A DNA stretch of 8,781 nucleotides. Origin: Candidatus Pelagibacter sp. Lineage in GTDB: Bacteria; Pseudomonadota; Alphaproteobacteria; Pelagibacterales; Pelagibacteraceae. Shown here one piece after another: positions 1 to 6,007 of this stretch (its first letter is position 1; every line of letters starts with the position of its first letter). The DNA lies in contig JAOHCJ010000024.1 in NCBI GenBank assembly GCA_028095445.1, forward strand, positions 1-8,781, written 5' to 3'. A model generated the notes under the pieces. That model ran no database searches. It was given only the letters and a program-made list of their open reading frames with translations, and had not been told where the DNA came from. The translations under genes were made by a program, and so were the position numbers.

Positions 1-1517
1 AAACTTTTGGTAAAAATTTTATATAATCGATATGTAATATCTGCATCCTCTGCAGCATATTCCATAGCTTTATCCAGTTCCACATCACTAAAATTGATTT
101 CTTTTTTTCCAGTACCCACAATTTCTTTAAACGAGATTGTTTTGTGCTGCAAATGAATATCTGATAAAGTGTCCATATTGTGTCTATTTTTTCCAGCATC
201 TAAAACGTAAGACATTAACATGGTATCCTCCATTGAATTCATTTTTATTCCCTGCTTAAATAAAACAATAAAATCAAACTTAATATTTTGACCAATTTTT
301 TTTACACTTTTGTCCTCTAACAGTGGTTTTAATTTTTTAATTACATTTTCTTTTTTTAAACATCCTTTAAACTTATGCCCTATAGGAATATAGCAAGCTT
401 TACCAATCTTAGTACTCAATGAAATACCAACCAATTCTGCTTGATGAGCATCAACTGATGTAGTTTCGGTATCTATTACCAGCTCACCAGCCTCTTCGGC
501 TTCTAAGATCCATTCATCTATTTGTTTTTCATTTTTAATTAGGTGATAGTTTTTCTTACTAATATCTTGTTGTTTTCTTTTTGATTTTGGCTCAATTTTA
601 ATATCTCCAATTTCTGGCGCTCCATATGCGGAGATCGCAGAACTGAGAAGTCTATTAAATTCCATTTCTCTTAAAAATTTATATAATTTATTTTTATCAA
701 TTTCTTTTAATGTAAATTCTTCTATTTTTCTATCTGTTGGCACATCTTTCATTAGTGTAACTAATTTTTTGCTAATTATTGCTTTGTCTTTATTTTCTAA
801 AAGAGTTTCTCTTCTCTTATTTTGTTTAATTTCATGGGCATTATTCAATAAATTTTCTAAAGTTTCATATTTATTAATCAACTCAGCAGCAGTTTTAACA
901 CCTATGCCTGGAACGCCTGGTACATTATCGCTACTGTCTCCAGCCAATGACTGGACATCAATTACTTTCTTTGGCTCAACTCCAAATTTGCTTATTATAT
1001 CCTCTGGAGTAATAAATTTATTTTTCATTGGATCAAATAACCTGACATTTTTTTTATAAAGCTGCATTAAGTCTTTATCTGAAGAAACTATTGTAACTTT
1101 TGCACCTTTTGCTAAAATTTGTTCCACATAAGTTGCTATAAGATCATCCGCCTCATAATTTAAAAGATCAACAGATGGTAGATTAAATGCAACAACTGAT
1201 TTTCTTATATATTCAAATTGTGGAGCCAAATCATCTGGAGCTTCAGATCTATTAGCTTTATAATCTGAATAAATTTCATTTCTAAAAGTTTTTCTAGCTG
1301 AGTCAAAGATTACAGCAAAGTGCGTAGGTTTTTGAAGATTCTCTTTAGATTTGGAGTCTTCTAATAATTTAAATAGCATACTGCAAAATCCACTGACAGC
1401 ACCAGTGGGAAGACCGTCACTTTTCCTAGTCAATGGTGGCAAGGCGTAATAAGCTCTGAAAATATATCCTGACCCATCGATTAAATAGAAATGATCTGTT
1501 TTTTTAATTTTGTCCAT
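1..1517 (-). CDS. polA: DNA polymerase I, N-terminal part (cut by window edge)
   Basis: This is a partial gene: it starts with ATG at 1517 and stays open for about 505 codons to the left edge, so the polymerase (Klenow palm/fingers) domain is outside the window. Residues 1 to about 290 are the 5'-3' flap nuclease. It has an N-terminal LIDGSGYIFRAYYALP, then YKANR, an EADDL acidic motif, VSSDKDL, and the helix-hairpin region GDSSDNVPGVPGIG beginning at residue 193. From about residue 330 comes the 3'-5' proofreading domain with all three exonuclease motifs visible: Exo I DTET (349-352), Exo II GQNIKFD (409-415) and Exo III YAAED (487-491). Proofreading is therefore predicted to be active, unlike in polymerases such as Taq that have lost these acidic residues. 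The enzyme fills gaps in excision repair and removes Okazaki primers in the cytoplasm. It is divergent from the ABC ATPase gene across 50 bp. Identification is secure. Confidence 0.96.
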   Translation of the reverse strand, partial: MDKIKKTDHFYLIDGSGYIFRAYYALPPLTRKSDGLPTGAVSGFCSMLFKLLEDSKSKENLQKPTHFAVIFDSARKTFRNEIYSDYKANRSEAPDDLAPQFEYIRKSVVAFNLPSVDLLNYEADDLIATYVEQILAKGAKVTIVSSDKDLMQLYKKNVRLFDPMKNKFITPEDIISKFGVEPKKVIDVQSLAGDSSDNVPGVPGIGVKTAAELINKYETLENLLNNAHEIKQNKRRETLLENKDKAIISKKLVTLMKDVPTDRKIEEFTLKEIDKNKLYKFLREMEFNRLLSSAISAYGAPEIGDIKIEPKSKRKQQDISKKNYHLIKNEKQIDEWILEAEEAGELVIDTETTSVDAHQAELVGISLSTKIGKACYIPIGHKFKGCLKKENVIKKLKPLLEDKSVKKIGQNIKFDFIVLFKQGIKMNSMEDTMLMSYVLDAGKNRHNMDTLSDIHLQHKTISFKEIVGTGKKEINFSDVELDKAMEYAAEDADITYRLYKIFTKS

Positions 1518-1546
1518 TAAATAATGTTATCTTAATTAATTTAGAT

Positions 1547-1575
1547 ATTATAAATGTATTAACACACATGGACAA
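1547..1575 (-). promoter_or_regulatory. Candidate sigma-70-type promoter of polA
   Basis: Reading the minus strand, a perfect -10 hexamer TATAAT lies at 1552-1547 and a partial -35, TTGTCC (4 of 6 matches), at 1575-1570, separated by 17 bp. The -10 is 29 bp before the polA start codon, which would give a leader of roughly 20 nt. The -35 falls on the first codons of the divergent ABC ATPase gene. The hexamers are seen directly; promoter activity is inferred, and chance -10 boxes are common in such A+T-rich DNA. Confidence 0.45.
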
Positions 1576-2497
1576 AAAAAATATACTTTCGGTAAAAAAC
1601 TTAAAAAAAATTTTTTCTAATAAACAGACCAAAGATACAATAGCCATAAATGATTTAAACTTAGACGTGAAACAAGGTGAAATATTTGGTTTACTGGGTC
1701 CAAATGGTGCTGGGAAAACAACTTTTATAAATATCTTAGCAGGAACAGTTATGAAGACATCTGGGACAGTAAATGTATGGGGTTTTGATTTAGATAAAAA
1801 TCCAAGACAAGTTAGAGCCTCGGTTGGAATTGTTCCCCAAGAAGTTAACTTAGATCCTTTTTTTAGTCCCAAAAAACTACTAGAGTTGCAAGCTGGACTA
1901 TATGGAATTAAAGAAAAAGATAGGATTACAAGCACTATTTTAAAGTTAGTATCTTTAGAAGATCAAGCAAACAGCTATGCTAGAAGTCTATCAGGTGGAA
2001 TGAAAAGAAGGCTCTTGATGGCTAAAGCTCTGGTTCATCAACCTCCAATTATTTTTTTAGATGAACCAACTGCTGGCGTTGATGTAGAGTTAAGGCAAAA
2101 CTTATGGAAAAATGTTAAAATGTTAAATGATGAAGGTGTAACTATTATTTTAACAACTCATTACCTGGAAGAAGCAGAAAAAATGTGTGACCGGATAGCA
2201 ATTCTTAATAAAGGGAATATGGTTGCTCTAGATAGTACTAAAAATCTTTTAGATAAAATTCAAACAAAAAAAGTGACTATAAAGACTAATAAAAAAGTTG
2301 AAATTAAAGATGAAGATTTAAAATCCTTAAAAATTTTATCAAAACTAGAAAATGAAATTTGTGTTTCTTATGAAAAAAGTAAAATTAACATTGAAGAATT
2401 AATGAATTTAGTTAAGAAAAATAATGTTCAAATTAAAGATATATCCACAGATGATGGTGATTTAGAAGATGTTTTTCTTAGATTAATAAAAAAGTAG
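1568..2497 (+). CDS. ABC transporter ATP-binding protein, ABC-2 exporter type (YadG/CcmA-like)
   Basis: This 309-residue protein is a complete nucleotide-binding subunit. It has Walker A GPNGAGKTT (44-52), Q-loop Q91, signature LSGGMKRR (141-148), Walker B IIFLDEP (161-167) and H-loop H198. The C-terminal tail of about 90 residues ends in DLEDVFLRL (298-306), a hallmark of ATPases that drive ABC-2 membrane proteins exporting drugs, polysaccharides or lipids (YadG, NodI, CcmA-like). It would hydrolyse ATP at the inner face of the inner membrane. The usual genetic partner, an ABC-2 permease, is not next to it: the following gene, 31 bp downstream, is bioY. Biotin ECF transporters use a CbiO-like ATPase instead, so I do not infer a BioY-ATPase complex. 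The substrate is unknown. The start is ATG, with no Shine-Dalgarno sequence visible. Confidence 0.92.
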   Translation: MDKKNILSVKNLKKIFSNKQTKDTIAINDLNLDVKQGEIFGLLGPNGAGKTTFINILAGTVMKTSGTVNVWGFDLDKNPRQVRASVGIVPQEVNLDPFFSPKKLLELQAGLYGIKEKDRITSTILKLVSLEDQANSYARSLSGGMKRRLLMAKALVHQPPIIFLDEPTAGVDVELRQNLWKNVKMLNDEGVTIILTTHYLEEAEKMCDRIAILNKGNMVALDSTKNLLDKIQTKKVTIKTNKKVEIKDEDLKSLKILSKLENEICVSYEKSKINIEELMNLVKKNNVQIKDISTDDGDLEDVFLRLIKK

Positions 2498-2516
2498 ATT
2501 AATATATTTTAAAATA
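2479..2516. repeat. 10-bp direct repeat and 12-bp palindrome at the ABC-bioY junction
   Basis: TAGATTAATA occurs at 2479-2488 and again at 2495-2504, with the second copy beginning on the ATPase stop codon. It runs into the perfect palindrome TATTTTAAAATA (2505-2516). This may be a binding site, or simply low-complexity A+T-rich spacer. No convincing promoter accompanies it. Confidence 0.3.
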
Positions 2517-2528
2517 GTATTATAAATT

Positions 2529-3077
2529 ATGCAGGTAACAAATTTATCAAATAATTATAAAATAATTAAGTCATTTTTAATAGTTATATTTGGAACGACA
2601 TTACTTGCTATTTCATCTAAAATTCAAACTCCTTTTACTTTGGTTCCAGCTACAATGCAGACATTTATAGTTTTGTTTCTTGGAATGACTCTGGGTTACA
2701 AATTAGCAACAGTAACTATAATATTATACTTATTTGAAGGTTCGATAGGAATCCCTGTTTTTGCAAAGGGTGGTGGTATTACCTACCTAATGGGTCCAAC
2801 AGGTGGGTATTTAATAGGATTCATTTTATCAGCATTTTTTGCTGGAATGATAAAAATAAAAAGTGATCCAATAGTTATATTTATTTATTTATTATTCTCT
2901 GTAAGCCTATCATATATATTAGGATTATTAGGACTATGGAATTATATGGGTTTAGATAAAAGTTTTAATGAGGTATTTTTAGTTGGAGCACAACCTTTTC
3001 TATTTATAGAAATTTATAAAATTTTAATTCTTACAGTATTATCCAAACAATTGCTTAAACTTAGAAATTTTACCTAG
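2529..3077 (+). CDS. bioY: BioY-type biotin uptake protein (S component)
   Basis: This integral membrane protein of 182 residues is close to the normal length for BioY (about 190). The family core is clear: PATMQTF (40-46), the stretch from YLFEG (67-71) to GIPVFAKGGG (74-83), and GPTGGYLIGF (89-98). About six hydrophobic segments can be read, around residues 13-29, 41-58, 60-70, 92-108, 114-136 and 150-173. BioY binds biotin and moves it across the inner membrane, either alone or with the energising BioM ATPase and BioN membrane protein. No bioM or bioN is present here, so this is a solitary BioY in this window. It is probably cotranscribed with the preceding ATPase (31-bp gap), although that protein is not of the ECF type. 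Its 3' end overlaps the convergent regA gene by 8 bp. It supports biotin scavenging. Confidence 0.93.
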   Translation: MQVTNLSNNYKIIKSFLIVIFGTTLLAISSKIQTPFTLVPATMQTFIVLFLGMTLGYKLATVTIILYLFEGSIGIPVFAKGGGITYLMGPTGGYLIGFILSAFFAGMIKIKSDPIVIFIYLLFSVSLSYILGLLGLWNYMGLDKSFNEVFLVGAQPFLFIEIYKILILTVLSKQLLKLRNFT

Positions 3078-3633
3078 GTGATCTTTTAGACAGAATTCTT
3101 TGTAAGGTTCTTCTATGCATTTTAAGCCTTCTTGCAGTCTCAGAAACATTTCTATTACACAATTCGAAAACTCTATGGATGTGTTCCCACTTTACTCTAT
3201 CTGCAGACATAGGATTTTCAGGAGGTTGAGCTTTTTTTTCTGGGTCTGCCAATAATGCTTTTTCAACATCATCTGCATCAGCAGGTTTTGCGAGATAATC
3301 AATCGCTCCCTCTTTAATTGCCGCTACAGCTGTTGGTATATTTCCATATCCAGTCAGCATAATTATTCTACTTGTTGAGTTAGAGTTTTGAATTTGTTTT
3401 ACTACTTCAAGCCCATTTCCATCAGCCAATCTCAAGTCTACAACTGCAAAACCAGGTTTTTTGTCTTTAACTGATTGAATTCCTTTTTGTACACCCTCAG
3501 CTTGAAAAACCTCAAATCCCTTCTTTTCCATCGCTCTTGCCAGTCTTTCTCTAAATGGATTATCGTCATCAACAATTAGTAGGGATTTATTGTCAAAATC
3601 ACTAAGTTTTTTTAAATTATTAAGTTCTTCCAT
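3070..3633 (-). CDS. regA: RegA/ActR/PrrA-family redox response regulator
   Basis: This is a 187-residue two-domain regulator. The receiver domain (about 16-125) has the acidic pocket D22-D23-D24, phospho-acceptor D66 in VVDLRL, switch T94 in MLTGYG and K116 in LAKP. A proline-bearing linker follows (PEKKAQPPENPMSADRVKW, 131-149) and then a Fis-type helix-turn-helix (about 150-182) ending MHRRTLQRILSKRSPR. That linker plus a short Fis domain, without an AAA+ domain, is diagnostic of RegA/ActR/PrrA. In alphaproteobacteria this regulator is phosphorylated by the membrane kinase RegB/ActS/PrrB in response to redox state and controls respiration and carbon and nitrogen metabolism. The kinase gene is not in this window. 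The start at ATG 3633 faces the polyamine operon. No Shine-Dalgarno sequence is visible, and the end overlaps bioY. Confidence 0.94.
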   Translation of the reverse strand: MEELNNLKKLSDFDNKSLLIVDDDNPFRERLARAMEKKGFEVFQAEGVQKGIQSVKDKKPGFAVVDLRLADGNGLEVVKQIQNSNSTSRIIMLTGYGNIPTAVAAIKEGAIDYLAKPADADDVEKALLADPEKKAQPPENPMSADRVKWEHIHRVFELCNRNVSETARRLKMHRRTLQRILSKRSPR

Positions 3634-3648
3634 ATGTTTAATATGGTG

Positions 3649-3677
3649 TTTAATTTAACAAATTCAACACCTATTAT
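3649..3677 (+). promoter_or_regulatory. Candidate promoter of the polyamine operon
   Basis: A -10-like TATTAT (3672-3677, 5 of 6 matches) is preceded at 17 bp by a weak -35-like TTTAAT (3649-3654, 3 of 6). Transcription would begin near 3684 and produce a leader of about 100 nt that includes the hairpin at 3722-3756. A second pairing, TTTACA (3682-3687) with TTAATT (3704-3709), is poorer. The hexamers are seen; activity is inferred. The repeated octamer TGTTTAAT at 3635-3642 and 3647-3654 also lies in this divergent region and could be an operator. Confidence 0.3.
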
Positions 3678-3683
3678 TTGCTT

Positions 3684-3783
3684 TACATTAATTAACTTAG
3701 GGCTTAATTCTGCGCATATATAAAGTTTTTAAACATTTATTTAAAAACTTTTTTTTATTAAATTTTTTTTGGGGCTATAAGAA
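3684..3783 (+). ncRNA. Putative attenuating 5' leader of the ornithine decarboxylase operon (speF-leader-like)
   Basis: The roughly 100 nt before the decarboxylase contain a comparatively G+C-rich block (AGGGCTTAATTCTGCGC, 3699-3715) followed directly by a terminator-shaped hairpin and then by a GGGG (3771-3774) nine bases before the ATG. That GGGG is the only Shine-Dalgarno-like sequence I found before any gene here. No plus-strand gene lies upstream for the hairpin to terminate, so it most likely acts within this leader. A conserved RNA motif called the speF leader is known upstream of ornithine decarboxylase genes in alphaproteobacteria. I cannot confirm a structural match by eye, so family membership is inference from position. 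Confidence 0.45.
3722..3756 (+). terminator. Terminator-like hairpin upstream of the ornithine decarboxylase
   Basis: AAAGTTTTTAAA (3722-3733) pairs perfectly with TTTAAAAACTTT (3740-3751) around a six-base loop CATTTA, and T3751-T3756 provide the U tract on the plus strand only. The stem is 12 bp but has only one G-C pair, so it is stable mainly through length. It ends 27 bp before the decarboxylase start, which fits an attenuator rather than the end of a gene, since both flanking genes point away from it. Confidence 0.6.
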
Positions 3784-4962
3784 ATGCAAAAATTTAAAAC
3801 AGTTGATGAGCTTGTAAGTCAACTAAAACCAGAAAGACCAGTTTATTGTATCAGAAAAAACTCGATACATATTGCGTCTAAAACTTTTCAAAATAAATTT
3901 ACTGGTAAAATACTTTACGCTGTGAAAACTAATCCTCACCCTTTAGTTTTAAAAACAATAGTTGAAAGTGGAATAACAAACTTCGATGTAGCGTCAATTC
4001 AAGAAATTGAAGATATTAGAAAAATAGACTCTAAAGCAAAATGCTCCTACATGCATACTGTAAAAAGTAGAGAAAGTATAAAGGAAGCTTATTTTAAATA
4101 TGGTGTAAAGTCATACTCATTAGACACGAAAGATGAGCTTATAAAAATTATAGAGTCAACAAACCAAGCTAAAGATTTAGAACTGTTTGTAAGAGTTGCT
4201 GTTTCAAATGAGCATGCTGAAATAGATTTATCTAAAAAATTCGGTGCACTAGGTACTGAAGCTTCTGCTTTATTAAGACTAACAAAGCAGTATGCAAAAA
4301 AAATTGGTTTGAGTTTTCATGTAGGTTCTCAGTGTATGCATCCAATTTCATATTCAAAAGGCATTACAGAAATAGGAAATATAATTAAAAGAACCAAAAT
4401 CTTGCCAGATTATATTAATGTTGGTGGAGGCTTTCCAGCAATTTATCCCGATCTGGTGCCACAGTCATTGGATAATTATTTTGAAGAAATAAAAAAAGGG
4501 TTAGAAAATTTAAAATTAGAAAAACTACCTGAAATTATTTGTGAACCAGGTAGAGCAATTGTTGCAGAGAGTGGATCAACAATTGTAAGAGTAAATTTAA
4601 GAAAAAAACAAAAGCTTTATATTAATGATGGAACTTATGGAACACTTTTTGATGCCGGAACTCCTAATATTGTATTTCCTGCTAGATTAATTAAAAGTGG
4701 AAAAATAATATCAAAAAAATTAACTGCTTTTGATTTTTATGGTCCTACCTGTGATAGTATGGACTATATGAAGGGACCATTCTTGCTTCCAAATAATATT
4801 AAAGAAAGTGATTATATAGAGTTAGGTCAACTTGGTGCATATGGTCTAACATTTAGAACTCAGTTTAATGGCTATTATTCAAATGAAGTCTACGAAGTTG
4901 AAGATAACCCTATTATGACAATTTATGGTAAAGACATTAATAAAGCTATATTAGTTGCTTAA
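3784..4962 (+). CDS. odc: Ornithine (ornithine/lysine) decarboxylase, PLP fold type III
   Basis: This 392-residue enzyme is of the eukaryotic-type ornithine decarboxylase family (alanine-racemase fold). It removes CO2 from ornithine to give putrescine in the cytoplasm. The PLP-binding lysine is K48 in YAVKTNPHP. Also visible are HVGSQ (179-183), the phosphate-binding GGGFP (214-218), CEPGRA (253-258), the cross-subunit catalytic motif PTCDSMD (321-327, catalytic C323) and GAYG (351-354). An aspartate, D324, follows the catalytic cysteine, where diaminopimelate decarboxylase (LysA) has glutamate. With the polyamine neighbours, this favours a diamine-forming enzyme over LysA. Some alphaproteobacterial members also take lysine, and substrate choice cannot be read here. 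Its TAA overlaps the next ATG by one base (TAATG), so translation is probably coupled. It heads the operon and is likely controlled by the leader hairpin. Confidence 0.92.
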   Translation: MQKFKTVDELVSQLKPERPVYCIRKNSIHIASKTFQNKFTGKILYAVKTNPHPLVLKTIVESGITNFDVASIQEIEDIRKIDSKAKCSYMHTVKSRESIKEAYFKYGVKSYSLDTKDELIKIIESTNQAKDLELFVRVAVSNEHAEIDLSKKFGALGTEASALLRLTKQYAKKIGLSFHVGSQCMHPISYSKGITEIGNIIKRTKILPDYINVGGGFPAIYPDLVPQSLDNYFEEIKKGLENLKLEKLPEIICEPGRAIVAESGSTIVRVNLRKKQKLYINDGTYGTLFDAGTPNIVFPARLIKSGKIISKKLTAFDFYGPTCDSMDYMKGPFLLPNNIKESDYIELGQLGAYGLTFRTQFNGYYSNEVYEVEDNPIMTIYGKDINKAILVA

Positions 4963-6005
4963 TGTCAAAAAATAAAAATCTAGGTCATAATTGTAAAAAA
5001 GACTTTTTAAAAAATCCTGTAGAACACATAGATATTACGTCCTTTGACTCTAGAAAGATTATTTCATCAATGGAAAAAATGTCTTTTGTTTCAAGAGAGA
5101 CTGCAAATGCTGCTAATATTTTTAATGAAATGATTAAAGATAAAAATTGCACTATCTTTTTAACTCTAGCAGGTTCAACATCAGCTGCTGGGTGTATGAA
5201 CATCTATAAAGACTTAGTTAAATTTAATATGGTAGATGCAATTATTGCTACTGGAGCTTCTATAGTTGATATGGATTTTTTTGAGGCTTTAGGATTCAAG
5301 CATTATCAAGGGTCCCAATTTCAAGACGATACCGAATTAAGAAAAAATTATATTGATAGAATTTATGATACCTACATTGATGAAGATGAGTTGCAAGAAT
5401 GTGATAAAAAAATATGTGAAATTGCTGACACTCTTGAGCCTAGAAGCTATACGTCTAGAGAATTTATTTACGAAATGGGAAAATATTTAAAGAAAAATTC
5501 AAAAAAAAAGGATTCTTTAATTGAAACTGCTTATGAAAATAATGTTCCAATATTTTGTCCAGCTTTTACCGACTCCAGTGCAGGATTTGGTTTGGTGGTT
5601 CACCAGGAGAAAAACCCTAAGAAACATATGACTATAGATTCTATTAGAGAATTTCGTGAACTAACTGAAATCAAAATTCAGTCGAAGGGCTCTGGCCTTT
5701 TTATGATTGGTGGAGGTGTTCCTAAAAATTTTGTACAAGATACAGTTATATGTGCTGAGCTTTTGGGTAAAGAAGTTGAAATGCATAAATATGCTGTACA
5801 AATTACAGTTGCAGATTCTAGAGATGGAGCGTGTAGTAGCTCTACTTTAAAAGAAGCAAGCTCTTGGGGTAAGGTTGATATAACCAAAGAACAAATGGTT
5901 TTTGCAGAGGCAACTAGTGTTTTACCATTGATTGCAAGTGATGCATATCATAAAGGTGATTGGAAAAATAGAACGAGAAAAAATTTCTCAAAAATATTTA
6001 AATAA
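4962..6005 (+). CDS. Deoxyhypusine-synthase-like protein (probable polyamine synthase)
   Basis: This 347-residue protein belongs to the deoxyhypusine synthase (DHS) fold. Recognisable parts are TGASIVDMD (97-105), FCPAFTDSS (198-206), FMIGGGVPKNF (247-257) and the catalytic region ending EASSWGKV, with K304 matching the lysine that forms the aminobutyl-enzyme intermediate in human DHS (K329). E298 and W302 are also kept. Three residues that contact spermidine in human DHS appear replaced: D243 by F209, H288 by N256 and D316 by C291 (ungapped alignment from memory). DHS modifies eIF5A, which bacteria lack, so the acceptor must be something else. Bacterial homologues are linked to NAD-dependent aminobutyl transfer between polyamines, for example homospermidine formation. 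Its position between a putrescine-forming decarboxylase and a ureohydrolase supports that role. The exact product is not established here. Confidence 0.88.
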   Translation: MSKNKNLGHNCKKDFLKNPVEHIDITSFDSRKIISSMEKMSFVSRETANAANIFNEMIKDKNCTIFLTLAGSTSAAGCMNIYKDLVKFNMVDAIIATGASIVDMDFFEALGFKHYQGSQFQDDTELRKNYIDRIYDTYIDEDELQECDKKICEIADTLEPRSYTSREFIYEMGKYLKKNSKKKDSLIETAYENNVPIFCPAFTDSSAGFGLVVHQEKNPKKHMTIDSIREFRELTEIKIQSKGSGLFMIGGGVPKNFVQDTVICAELLGKEVEMHKYAVQITVADSRDGACSSSTLKEASSWGKVDITKEQMVFAEATSVLPLIASDAYHKGDWKNRTRKNFSKIFK

Positions 6006-6007
6006 AA

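Noticed and set aside
769..1059. 96-codon plus-strand open frame
   Set aside because: Lies wholly antisense to the well-conserved nuclease domain of polA and resembles no family I know; a shadow frame.
1518..1567. Plus-strand promoter for the ABC ATPase around TATTAT 1546-1551
   Set aside because: No acceptable -35 element at the proper distance; the same bases form a better minus-strand -10.
1504..1935. 143-codon minus-strand open frame
   Set aside because: Antisense to the ATPase from its N terminus through Walker A and Q-loop, and overlaps the polA start; coding evidence is entirely on the plus strand.
3638..3664. Minus-strand TTGAAT-N18-TATTAA as a regA promoter
   Set aside because: Both hexamers are weak and the -10 sits only about 4 bp from the regA start codon, so transcription would begin at or inside the start codon.
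3784..4962. Diaminopimelate decarboxylase (lysA) as an alternative call
   Set aside because: The active-site motif is PTCDSMD with aspartate after the cysteine, as in ornithine decarboxylases, and the length and neighbours fit polyamine synthesis.
4985..5203. 72-codon minus-strand open frame
   Set aside because: Antisense shadow inside the DHS-like gene.
5678..5887. 69-codon minus-strand open frame
   Set aside because: Antisense to the conserved GGGVPKN to SWGK catalytic region of the DHS-like gene.
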